12,849 bases of DNA from UBA1172 sp002457135 (lineage in GTDB: Bacteria; Pseudomonadota; Alphaproteobacteria; Puniceispirillales; UBA1172). This document shows, piece after piece, positions 1 to 6,918 of the stretch. Within the stretch, counting starts at the first letter, position 1. Each line of letters begins with the position of its first letter. The notes beneath the pieces are model-generated. The model was given only the letters and a program-made list of their open reading frames with translations, had not been told where the DNA came from and ran no database searches. Position numbers and translations under genes: made by a program. Location of the stretch: positions 1 to 12,849 of the forward strand of contig CBFIBR010000042.1 in assembly GCA_965660935.1 (NCBI GenBank), written 5' to 3'.

Positions 1-30
1 CGCCGGTGAGGTTCAGATCCAGTTGATCCA

Positions 31-130
31 GCCTTTCTGATCCCGCACCGTGGCTGATCCCAACTCTGGCTGATCCATCACGCTTTCTGATTCCCCAAGC
101 TCTCTGGTCCCGCATCTTGGCTGACTATCC
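31..130. repeat. Degenerate 16-18 bp tandem-like repeat upstream of cysD
   Basis: A series of units ending in TGATCC or close variants follows one another at roughly 16-18 bp; the units end near 43, 60, 76, 94, 110 and 130. TGGCTGATCC occurs exactly at 51-60 and 67-76, CTTTCTGAT at 33-41 and 83-91, and TCCCGCA at 41-47 and 108-114. Each unit contains a TGA and the spacing shifts frame, so the stretch is not coding. The copies are diverged, so this is either an old expanded repeat or a cluster of similar protein-binding sites. Its function is unknown. Confidence 0.4.
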
Positions 131-173
131 TTTTATTCGGGTTGGGGGATCATCATTTATTGTCGCAATTTTG

Positions 174-202
174 TTGATTGCCTCAAAATTTATGTGTATT
201 TT
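174..202 (+). promoter_or_regulatory. Candidate sigma-70 promoter for cysD-cysNC
   Basis: The stretch 151-240 is clearly AT-rich compared with the flanking coding DNA. TTGATT at 174-179 and TATTTT at 197-202 each match the consensus at four of six positions and are 17 bp apart, which would put the transcript start near 209 and give a leader of about 30 nt. A second equally weak pair is TTGTGA (202-207) with TAAGAT (225-230). A perfect TATAAT at 236-241 overlaps the ATG, so it cannot be the -10 for a transcript starting upstream of that codon. No specific regulator site was recognised. Confidence 0.35.
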
Positions 203-239
203 TGTGATTACAGAATTTTAACAGTAAGATATCTCTATA

Positions 240-1700
240 ATGGATAATTGCGACACATTACCCATTGGCAATATCAAACCCGGTGAAGCCTGGAATCTCG
301 CCCTGTTGCAGGAGGCTTTCGGCCTTGAGGGCAAATCCGGCCGCCGCCAGACCGAACGGCTGGTTGAACGCCACGCCTTGCTGCCCACGCCGCTCCAGCT
401 CGATGATATTGCCCGCAGCATTGACGGGTTCCGCCATGCTGTTGCCCAGTCCCTGATTGAGGCGACCCGGCGGCGGCGCGGCAAGGTGATTTTTATTCAG
501 CGGGCCACAACCCCGGGCGGGGCGGATTTCATGTTCGCCAATGATGCGAGGGGTGGCTGGCACTGGTTTTTCAGGGAAGCTGAACAGGCCGATGATCGCG
601 CTTTCCTGGGGGCCGCGCTGACAGCCTTTCATCACGCCTGGGGCAAGCCCCTGCTGGTGTTTGCCCCGGCCGGGATGCTGACGCTGCTGAACAGCCTCAA
701 GATCACTGACAAGGCGATGGCAAAGTCGATTACGTTGGGCCTGCCCGCCTGCCCTGAACCGGTCACCGTCCCGCCCCCGATGCTCAACTACCGGCCTGAT
801 ACCGGGATGAGGCATCTTGACCGGCTTGAGGCTGAGGCTATCCACATCATGCGGGAGGTTGCGGCTGAGAACAGCAATCCCGTCATGCTCTATTCGATTG
901 GCAAGGACAGCGCGGTGATGCTGCACCTTGCGCTCAAGGCGTTCAGCCCCGGCCGGCCGCCGTTCCCGCTGCTGCATGTGGACACGGGCTGGAAATTCAG
1001 GGCGATGTACGATTTCAGGGAGGGCATTGCCGATGCCACCGGCATGGAGCTGATCGTTCACCGCAACCCTGATGGCCTGGCCCGCAACATCAACCCTTTT
1101 GACCACGGCTCTGCCCTGCACACAGAGATCATGAAGACTGAGGGCCTGAAACAGGCGCTTGATGCCCATGGTTTTGATGCTGCCTTTGGCGGGGCCAGGC
1201 GTGATGAGGAAAAAAGCCGCGCCAAGGAACGGATATTCTCATTCCGCAACAACAGCCACCAATGGGACCCCAAAAACCAGCGGGCCGAGTTATGGTCGCT
1301 CTACAACAGTCGGATCAACAAGGGGGAAAGCATCCGCGTCTTCCCGCTATCCAACTGGACCGAGCTGGATATATGGCATTACATCCTGCGCGAACAGATC
1401 CCCATCGTGCCGCTTTATTTTGCCGCCCCGCGCCCTGTGGTTCAACAGGATGGCACGCTCATCATGGTTGATGATGATCGCATGCCGCTTGATGCGGGCA
1501 ACCCTGTCCGGGTCGAAACCGTGCGTTTCCGCACCCTTGGCTGTTATCCCCTCACCGGGGCGATCCCATCCGCTGCCACCACGGTTGAGGATATTATCCT
1601 TGAGCTGCTGGCATCACGGCATTCCGAACGCGAAGGCCGGGTCATCGACCGTGACCAGCATGCCTCCATGGAAGACAAGAAACGGGAGGGCTATTTCTGA
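240..1700 (+). CDS. cysD: Sulfate adenylyltransferase subunit CysD with an unusual N-terminal extension
   Basis: The C-terminal part, from about Met190, is a standard CysD, the ATP sulfurylase subunit that makes adenylyl sulfate (APS) from ATP and sulfate together with the CysN GTPase. Visible hallmarks are the PP-loop SIGKDS at residues 219-224, FGGARRDEEKSRAKER, NQRAELWSLYN, FPLSNWTELDIW, LGCYPLTGAIPS and the C-terminal SMEDKKREGYF. CysD is normally about 300 residues, but this one has 486. Residues 1-189 are extra and I recognise no family in them; codon usage looks like that of the rest of the gene. The ATG at 240 is chosen because it opens the frame, although no good ribosome binding site precedes it. 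An internal start at Met190 (807) would give a normal-length CysD but also lacks a binding site. The stop overlaps the cysNC start by one base, indicating translational coupling. The CysD assignment is firm; the role of the extension is unknown. Confidence 0.93.
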   Translation: MDNCDTLPIGNIKPGEAWNLALLQEAFGLEGKSGRRQTERLVERHALLPTPLQLDDIARSIDGFRHAVAQSLIEATRRRRGKVIFIQRATTPGGADFMFANDARGGWHWFFREAEQADDRAFLGAALTAFHHAWGKPLLVFAPAGMLTLLNSLKITDKAMAKSITLGLPACPEPVTVPPPMLNYRPDTGMRHLDRLEAEAIHIMREVAAENSNPVMLYSIGKDSAVMLHLALKAFSPGRPPFPLLHVDTGWKFRAMYDFREGIADATGMELIVHRNPDGLARNINPFDHGSALHTEIMKTEGLKQALDAHGFDAAFGGARRDEEKSRAKERIFSFRNNSHQWDPKNQRAELWSLYNSRINKGESIRVFPLSNWTELDIWHYILREQIPIVPLYFAAPRPVVQQDGTLIMVDDDRMPLDAGNPVRVETVRFRTLGCYPLTGAIPSAATTVEDIILELLASRHSEREGRVIDRDQHASMEDKKREGYF

Positions 1701-3580
1701 TGCAACAGAAGACCCCATCCATCAGCAGCTACCTTGACGGGCTGGCTGGCCTCGATACTCTCCGCTTTATCACCTGCGGCCATGTTGATGATGGCAAGAG
1801 CACGCTGATCGGCCGCCTGCTGCATGACAGTCAGGCCCTGTTTGATGATCAGCTGGCGACGCTGCAATCGGATTCGCGGCGCATTGGCACCCAGGGTGAG
1901 GAAATTGATTTCGCGCTGCTGGTGGACGGGCTGGCCGCCGAACGCGAACAGGGCATCACGATTGATATCGCCTGGCGGTTTTTCACCACCGATAAACGCC
2001 GTTTCATCATCGCTGACGCACCGGGGCATCAGGAATACACCCGCAACATGGCCACCGCCGCTTCCACCGCGATGCTGGCGGTGATACTGGTTGATGCCGG
2101 GGCCGGTATTCGTGAACAGACCCGCCGCCACGCCATGATCTGCAACCTGATGGGGATCAGCCAGATCATCGTTGCGGTCAACAAGATTGACAGTGTCGGC
2201 TATGACCGCACGGTCTTTGAGCGTATCGAGGCCGAATTTGACGATTTCGCCTCAAGCCTCAATTTCACCAGCGTGACGGCTATCCCCATCTCTGCCCTCA
2301 AGGGTGATATGGTCATCAGCAGGGGGTCCAGCCTCGACTGGTATCATGGCCCGACCCTGATGGGCGCGCTTGAGCTGGCCTCAACCGATGATGCTTCGCT
2401 GCATGCCCCGGCCCGGCTGCCTGTCCAGTGGGTCAGCCGGCCGGATTCAGGGTTTCGGGGTTACGCAGGCCGCATCGCCGCCGGTGAATTCAGCACGGGT
2501 GATCATGTCCGGGTTCTGCCAAGCGGCATGACCACCCGGATTGAAGCGATCCGTATCGGCGACAGCATCCGCCCATCCGCCCGCAAGGATGAGAGCATCA
2601 TGCTGACCCTGGCCGATGATATCAGCCTGTCACGCGGTGATGTGATCGCCAGTGCCGATAACCCGCCGCAGGTTGCCGACCAGTTTGAAGCTGATCTGGT
2701 ATGGCTGACCCACACTGAGGGTTTTGCCGGGCGCAAGGTTGATTTCAAGTTTGGCACCGCCAAGGTTTCAGGCAGCATCAGCACCATCAAGCACTGCATT
2801 GATATCGACACCGGGCAGAGGCTTTCAGCCCGGTCCATCAGCCTTAATGATATTGCCTGCGTTACCATCAGCCTGGGCCGCGGCGTTGTCTTTGACCCTT
2901 ACGCCGCGTGCCGTGAAACCGGCGGTTTCATCATCATTGACCGTGAGACCAATGAGACCATCGGGGCCGGGATGATCCGTTTTGCCCTGCGCCGGGCCAG
3001 CAATATCCACCGCCAGGCCGTGAACATCAGCCGCGCCGATCGTGAACAGCTCAATGAAAACCGCGCCCGCGTCTACTGGTTCACCGGGTTGAGCGGTTCG
3101 GGCAAATCCACCATCGCCAATGCGTTTGAGGTTGCCCTGAACGAACGCGGCATCCGCACCTACCTGCTGGATGGTGATAATATTCGCCATGGCCTCAACC
3201 GTGATCTTGGCTTCACCGATGCTGACCGGATCGAAAATATTCGCCGTATTGCCGAGGTGGCCCGGCTGATGCTTGATGCCGGGCTGGTGGTGCTGACCGC
3301 GTTCATTTCACCCTTCCGGCAGGACAGGGCCATGGCGCGGGAGCTGATCGGGGATGACGATTTCGTTGAGGTCTTTGTCGATACACCCCTTGCGCTCTGT
3401 GAGGAACGCGACGTCAAGGGGCTGTACAAAAAGGCACGGGCTGGCGAGATTCCCAATTTCACCGGGATCAGCAGCCCCTATGAGGCCCCGGAGAACCCTG
3501 AATGCCGTCTCTCAGGCGAGGGCAAGTCGATTGAGGATATGGTGCAGGCCCTCATTGAGATGGATGCAGAAAGAGGTTAA
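1700..3580 (+). CDS. cysNC: Bifunctional sulfate adenylyltransferase GTPase subunit / APS kinase (CysNC)
   Basis: This is a fusion of CysN, the GTPase that drives ATP sulfurylase, and CysC, which phosphorylates APS to PAPS; it acts in the cytoplasm with CysD. The N-terminal GTPase shows G1 GHVDDGKST (27-35), G3 DAPGHQEYTRNM (from 106) and G4 NKID (161-164), followed by the elongation-factor-like beta-barrel domains. The kinase domain starts near residue 450, with P-loop GLSGSGKS (463-470), DGDNIRHG (491-498), an FISP segment and GLYKKARAGEIPNFTG. Both halves look intact, and 626 residues is normal for this fusion in proteobacteria. A clear Shine-Dalgarno sequence, GGGAGG at 1684-1689, lies inside the end of cysD, and the start forms TGATG with the cysD stop. 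PAPS can feed reduction to sulfite or sulfotransferases; neither is in the window. Confidence 0.96.
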   Translation: MQQKTPSISSYLDGLAGLDTLRFITCGHVDDGKSTLIGRLLHDSQALFDDQLATLQSDSRRIGTQGEEIDFALLVDGLAAEREQGITIDIAWRFFTTDKRRFIIADAPGHQEYTRNMATAASTAMLAVILVDAGAGIREQTRRHAMICNLMGISQIIVAVNKIDSVGYDRTVFERIEAEFDDFASSLNFTSVTAIPISALKGDMVISRGSSLDWYHGPTLMGALELASTDDASLHAPARLPVQWVSRPDSGFRGYAGRIAAGEFSTGDHVRVLPSGMTTRIEAIRIGDSIRPSARKDESIMLTLADDISLSRGDVIASADNPPQVADQFEADLVWLTHTEGFAGRKVDFKFGTAKVSGSISTIKHCIDIDTGQRLSARSISLNDIACVTISLGRGVVFDPYAACRETGGFIIIDRETNETIGAGMIRFALRRASNIHRQAVNISRADREQLNENRARVYWFTGLSGSGKSTIANAFEVALNERGIRTYLLDGDNIRHGLNRDLGFTDADRIENIRRIAEVARLMLDAGLVVLTAFISPFRQDRAMARELIGDDDFVEVFVDTPLALCEERDVKGLYKKARAGEIPNFTGISSPYEAPENPECRLSGEGKSIEDMVQALIEMDAERG

Positions 3581-3637
3581 CCGGCGTTGCTGTCCTTCGG
3601 ACCGCCCCTTATGACCATCCTGTTCAATCGCCACCAT

Positions 3638-3667
3638 TTGAATTTTTCATTACTGTTATTATATAAA
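3638..3667 (+). promoter_or_regulatory. Promoter directly before the DUF4396-like gene
   Basis: The 90-base gap after cysNC ends in an AT-rich block. It contains an extended -10, TGT followed by TATTAT (3654-3662), and an overlapping pair TTGAAT (3638-3643) and TATAAA (3662-3667) with an 18-bp spacer. Either would start transcription within a few bases of the ATG at 3672. No Shine-Dalgarno sequence fits between promoter and start, so a leaderless mRNA is the simplest reading. This is inference from sequence only. Confidence 0.4.
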
Positions 3668-3671
3668 TACC

Positions 3672-4121
3672 ATGAGCATGACGGCAACATCCCGACTTTC
3701 GATTTCATGGACCTGCTTCCCTACCTGGCGGCGGGCATCGTGGAACACCATGTGGTGCCTGATCGGCTGCGCCATCGGTGACATGGGCACGATCCTCTAT
3801 TTCCAGTTATCGGGGATTGAGGCACCGGTCCTGTTCATTATGACACTGGCTATCTTCAACGGGCTGCTGACGTCAATCATGCTGGAAACCATCATTCTGT
3901 TGAAACAGATGGGGTTTGCCAATGCCCTCAAGACAGCGCTGGGGATGTCGCTGATTTCCATGGTCAGCATGGAGGTCGCCATGAATCTGGTGGATTACCT
4001 GATGACCGGCGGGGCCGAACTCAACCCGGTGGTCGTGCCGGTAATGCTGCTGGCCGGGTTTATCACCCCCCTGCCCTACAATTACTGGCGGCTGAAGGCA
4101 CTGGGCAAGGCCTGCCACTAA
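3672..4121 (+). CDS. Small four-helix membrane protein, DUF4396-like
   Basis: A 149-residue protein with four likely membrane helices near residues 26-44, 51-77, 88-111 and 119-137. The stretch TMWCLIGCAIGD and the C-terminal LPYNYWRLKALGKACH resemble what I recall of the DUF4396 family, whose biochemical function is not established to my knowledge. Recognition is from memory of these motifs, so the family name is moderate. Residues 1-20 look unconserved. The ATG at 3672 is followed by a second ATG two codons on; neither has a ribosome binding site, and a promoter-like block ends only a few bases upstream. The gene lies 91 bases after cysNC and converges on phoU with only 17 bases between the two stops. 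No partner or substrate can be inferred from context. Confidence 0.75.
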   Translation: MSMTATSRLSISWTCFPTWRRASWNTMWCLIGCAIGDMGTILYFQLSGIEAPVLFIMTLAIFNGLLTSIMLETIILLKQMGFANALKTALGMSLISMVSMEVAMNLVDYLMTGGAELNPVVVPVMLLAGFITPLPYNYWRLKALGKACH

Positions 4122-4138
4122 ATTTCAACTTGTGAATC

Positions 4139-4822
4139 TCAGGCGGTGCTTTTCTTGGGCCGCCGACCTTCGATATCTTCACCATTGATGCGGAAATAGA
4201 CCTGCTCGGCAATGCCGGTGGTGTAATCACCGATGCGCTCCAGATTCTTGATCGATATGATCAGCTGGGTGCCGGTGGATGCAGGGATTTCCCCCTCATC
4301 CATCTTTGTGATGATCGCCTTGTAAATGGCGTGGTAGTGCATATCGAGGTTGATATCACCCTGCCACACCGAGAGCGCCTTGCCGACATCGCTATGCTTC
4401 AGTGCATCGACCACATCTATCAGCATTGAAATGGCCAGATCGCTCATCTCATTGAGGTTTTCCTGCAAGTCCATGACAGCCTGATCGTTATTGAACTGGC
4501 GGCTGCGCTTGCCGATACTGCATGCAAAATCGCCAATGCGTTCCAGCATCTGGGCGATCTTCAGTGAGGTGAGGACAACGCGCAAATCCTTGGCCACAGG
4601 CGCACGGCTGGCAATAATCTCCACCACCTTGGTGTTGATTTCAGCCTCAAGATTATCGATATTGCGGTCGTTCTTGATCAGGGTGTCGATGCTGTCGGGA
4701 TTGTGCCGCAGGGCATCCAGAACCCCGACCAGCTGGGCAATGGTCATGCCGCCCATGCTGACGGTTAATGTATTCAGATCGGCAAGATCGGCGTTAAACG
4801 CACTGCTGATGTGGTCATTCAT
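4139..4822 (-). CDS. phoU: Phosphate signalling regulator PhoU
   Basis: PhoU is a cytoplasmic, all-helical protein that links the Pst transporter to PhoR and keeps the Pho regulon off when phosphate is sufficient. The 227-residue protein shows the two expected three-helix repeats, each with the metal-binding signature: LERIGDFACSIGKR from residue 93 and LERIGDYTTGIAEQ from residue 194. The reading frame extends upstream to 4909, but the start at 4822 is chosen because GAGGT lies four bases before this ATG and the family begins with a similar short N-terminus. This start is 10 nt after the pstB stop, so phoU is the last gene of the pstCAB-phoU unit. The length is normal and nothing looks damaged. 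Confidence 0.95.
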   Translation of the reverse strand: MNDHISSAFNADLADLNTLTVSMGGMTIAQLVGVLDALRHNPDSIDTLIKNDRNIDNLEAEINTKVVEIIASRAPVAKDLRVVLTSLKIAQMLERIGDFACSIGKRSRQFNNDQAVMDLQENLNEMSDLAISMLIDVVDALKHSDVGKALSVWQGDINLDMHYHAIYKAIITKMDEGEIPASTGTQLIISIKNLERIGDYTTGIAEQVYFRINGEDIEGRRPKKSTA

Positions 4823-4832
4823 GTATACCTCG

Positions 4833-5609
4833 TCAGCCGATTTTACCAGAGATATACGCTTCTGTCTGCTCATGTTCAGGGTTGGTGAAAATTTTCTTGG
4901 TTTCATCATGCTCGATCAGGGAACCGAGATGAAAATACGCGGTTTTCTGGGATACCCGCGCAGCCTGCTGCATCGAATGCGTGACGATGATGATGCTGAA
5001 ACGTTCACGCAGCTCCTCGATCAGGTCCTCAATCACGGCGGTGGCAATCGGGTCAAGCGCCGAGCATGGCTCATCCATCAGGAGGACCGTGGGGCTGACC
5101 GCAATCGCCCTTGCGATGCAGAGCCGCTGTTGCTGGCCACCTGAAAGCCCTGTGGCCTTATCCATCAGGCGATCCGATACTTCGTTCCAGAGACCGGCCT
5201 TTTTCAGGCTTCCTTCAACAATGCCGTCCAGATCAGTCTTGTTGCTGGCGAGGCCATGAATCCGCGGGCCATAGGCAACGTTATCGTAAATTGATTTCGG
5301 AAACGGGTTCGGTTTCTGGAACACCATGCCGATCTGGGCCCTGAGCAGGACAGGATCGATATCATCGGCGTTGATGTTGACCCCGCCCATTTCAATCTTG
5401 CCCTCAACCCGGGCGCTGGGGATAACGTCATTCATGCGGTTGAAACAGCGCAGAAACGTTGATTTCCCGCAACCGGACGGGCCGATGAACGCCGTCACCG
5501 TGTTTTCGGGAATATCGATTGAAACCGATTTCAGCGCCTGCTTGTCATCATAGTAAACACTGACTTCGGATGCCTTGATCTTGATCGCCAGATCGTTGGT
5601 GCTAGTCAT
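4833..5609 (-). CDS. pstB: Phosphate ABC transporter ATPase PstB
   Basis: This is the ATP-hydrolysing subunit of the high-affinity phosphate importer, acting at the cytoplasmic face of PstC and PstA. All ABC motifs are present: Walker A GPSGCGKST (43-51), the Q-loop in GMVFQKPNPFP, the signature LSGGQ (155-159), Walker B with LLMDEP ending near residue 181, and the switch histidine in IIVTHSMQQA. The PstB-typical FLRCFNRMND and PCSALDPIAT are also seen. At 258 residues it has the usual family length. It starts four bases after the pstA stop, and a purine-rich AGAAG within the end of pstA can serve as its ribosome binding site. In many bacteria PstB also takes part in phosphate sensing with PhoU and PhoR. 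Confidence 0.97.
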   Translation of the reverse strand: MTSTNDLAIKIKASEVSVYYDDKQALKSVSIDIPENTVTAFIGPSGCGKSTFLRCFNRMNDVIPSARVEGKIEMGGVNINADDIDPVLLRAQIGMVFQKPNPFPKSIYDNVAYGPRIHGLASNKTDLDGIVEGSLKKAGLWNEVSDRLMDKATGLSGGQQQRLCIARAIAVSPTVLLMDEPCSALDPIATAVIEDLIEELRERFSIIIVTHSMQQAARVSQKTAYFHLGSLIEHDETKKIFTNPEHEQTEAYISGKIG

Positions 5610-5613
5610 GATT

Positions 5614-6918
5614 TTACCACTTCTTCTGCAGTTTCCGGCGCAGGATTACCGCCGCGAGGTTCATGATGATAAGGAACATCAACAGGCAGACAATCGCCAG
5701 CGATGATCGCTCGTAAAAGGCCCGCTCGGCACTGTCGGACCAGATGAAAATCTGAACCGGCAGAGCGGTGGCGGGTGACGTGACCGAGGTGGGAACATCA
5801 ACGATGAACGCCACCATGCCAATCATGATCAGCGGCGCGGTTTCACCCAGGGCCTGGGCCAGGCCGATGATGGTGCCGGTCAGGATACCAGGGGCCGCCA
5901 GCGGCAGAACATGGTCAATCGCCGCCTGCATGGGCGATGCACCAACCCCGAGCGCAGCATCACGGATTGACGGCGGAACCGCCCGGATTGATGCCCGTGT
6001 TGCAATAATAATCGTCGGCAGGGTCATCAGGGCCAGCACCATGCCGCCGACCAGCGGGGCCGAGCGCGGCATCCCGAAGAAGCCCAGAAATACCGCCAGC
6101 CCGAGAAGACCGAACACAATGGACGGCACAGCGGCAAGGTTATTGACGTTGACTTCAATAAAATCGGTCAGCCGCCCCGGTTTGGCGAAATATTCAAGAT
6201 AGATGGCCGCCATCACCGCCAGCGGCAGGGCCAGCACAACCGTGACGATCAGCGCCAGTGCCGAGCCGACCACCGCGCCGAGGATACCTGCGCTTTCGGG
6301 TTCACGCGAATCGGCCTTGGTGAAAAACGCCCGGTTGAAAACAAGCCGCAGGTTTTCATTCGCCACCAGATCATCCACCCAGGCGATCTGCCGGTCATTG
6401 AGCCGGCGCTGGTTTTCAGGGATCGTCCGGTCCATCCGGCCCTTCATCAGCATGTCGACATCATCGGATGCCTTGATCCAGTAGAGCCGGTCCGGCGTAT
6501 CAATGCGGCCGATTTTTTCCAGTTCTTCCCGCAGCTCAAACCCTGCATTGGCGGAGATCAGATCACCGAGCATGCGTTTATCCATCATGCCCTTGACCTC
6601 AGGGAAATAGCCACGAAAGGCCTTTTTGACCAGCCCGTTCCAGTTGAAATCGGCGGATTTCTTCATGTCGATATCGCCGTTTTCATCGAGCAGTTCTTCA
6701 ACAGGGATAGCCAGCTCAACCGCGACTTCTGTCTGCTGCAAGGCCGTGTAACCGTTGGTGACAACCGTGGTCAGCAGCACCACCAGGAACCCGAGCGCAA
6801 AGCAGATCGCGGCAACGCCATAGAAACGCAGCCTCTTTTCCGATGCATGCCGCCTGTTGAGGGAACGGCGGATAAATTCCATCCGCTCGGTGCTGTTGAG
6901 CGATGTGTAATCAGTCAT
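5614..6918 (-). CDS. pstA: Phosphate ABC transporter permease PstA, long form
   Basis: This is an inner-membrane permease subunit that pairs with PstC to form the phosphate channel. Of 434 residues, only about 210 onward correspond to the classical PstA core. The permease-ATPase coupling loop is seen in RDAALGVGASPMQAAIDHVL (320-339), and several hydrophobic helices run to the C-terminus. The first 205 residues form a cytoplasmic start, one membrane helix (about 33-55) and a soluble loop of about 150 residues. This matches the N-terminal DUF3333-type extension known in many alphaproteobacterial PstA proteins, so it is not a new fusion. The start ATG overlaps the end of pstC by 8 bases, which indicates coupled translation and supports equal production of the two permeases. 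Confidence 0.95.
   Translation of the reverse strand: MTDYTSLNSTERMEFIRRSLNRRHASEKRLRFYGVAAICFALGFLVVLLTTVVTNGYTALQQTEVAVELAIPVEELLDENGDIDMKKSADFNWNGLVKKAFRGYFPEVKGMMDKRMLGDLISANAGFELREELEKIGRIDTPDRLYWIKASDDVDMLMKGRMDRTIPENQRRLNDRQIAWVDDLVANENLRLVFNRAFFTKADSREPESAGILGAVVGSALALIVTVVLALPLAVMAAIYLEYFAKPGRLTDFIEVNVNNLAAVPSIVFGLLGLAVFLGFFGMPRSAPLVGGMVLALMTLPTIIIATRASIRAVPPSIRDAALGVGASPMQAAIDHVLPLAAPGILTGTIIGLAQALGETAPLIMIGMVAFIVDVPTSVTSPATALPVQIFIWSDSAERAFYERSSLAIVCLLMFLIIMNLAAVILRRKLQKKW

Noticed and set aside
2..40. Possible end of an upstream plus-strand gene reading AGEVQIQLIQPF then stop
   Set aside because: It has an alternating hydrophobic pattern like a final beta-strand, but 12 codons are too few to call, and the segment shares its sequence style with the adjacent repeats.
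258..1169. Long open frame on the minus strand across cysD
   Set aside because: It overlaps the conserved CysD core, has no recognisable motif and follows from the GC-rich codon pattern of the plus-strand gene.
3586..3605. Small hairpin GTCC-TTC-GGAC after cysNC as a terminator
   Set aside because: The stem is only four bases plus a mismatch, and no T-run follows.
4823..4909. Upstream extension of the phoU frame
   Set aside because: It lies mostly inside pstB, and the ATG at 4822 has a good ribosome binding site and fits the family length.
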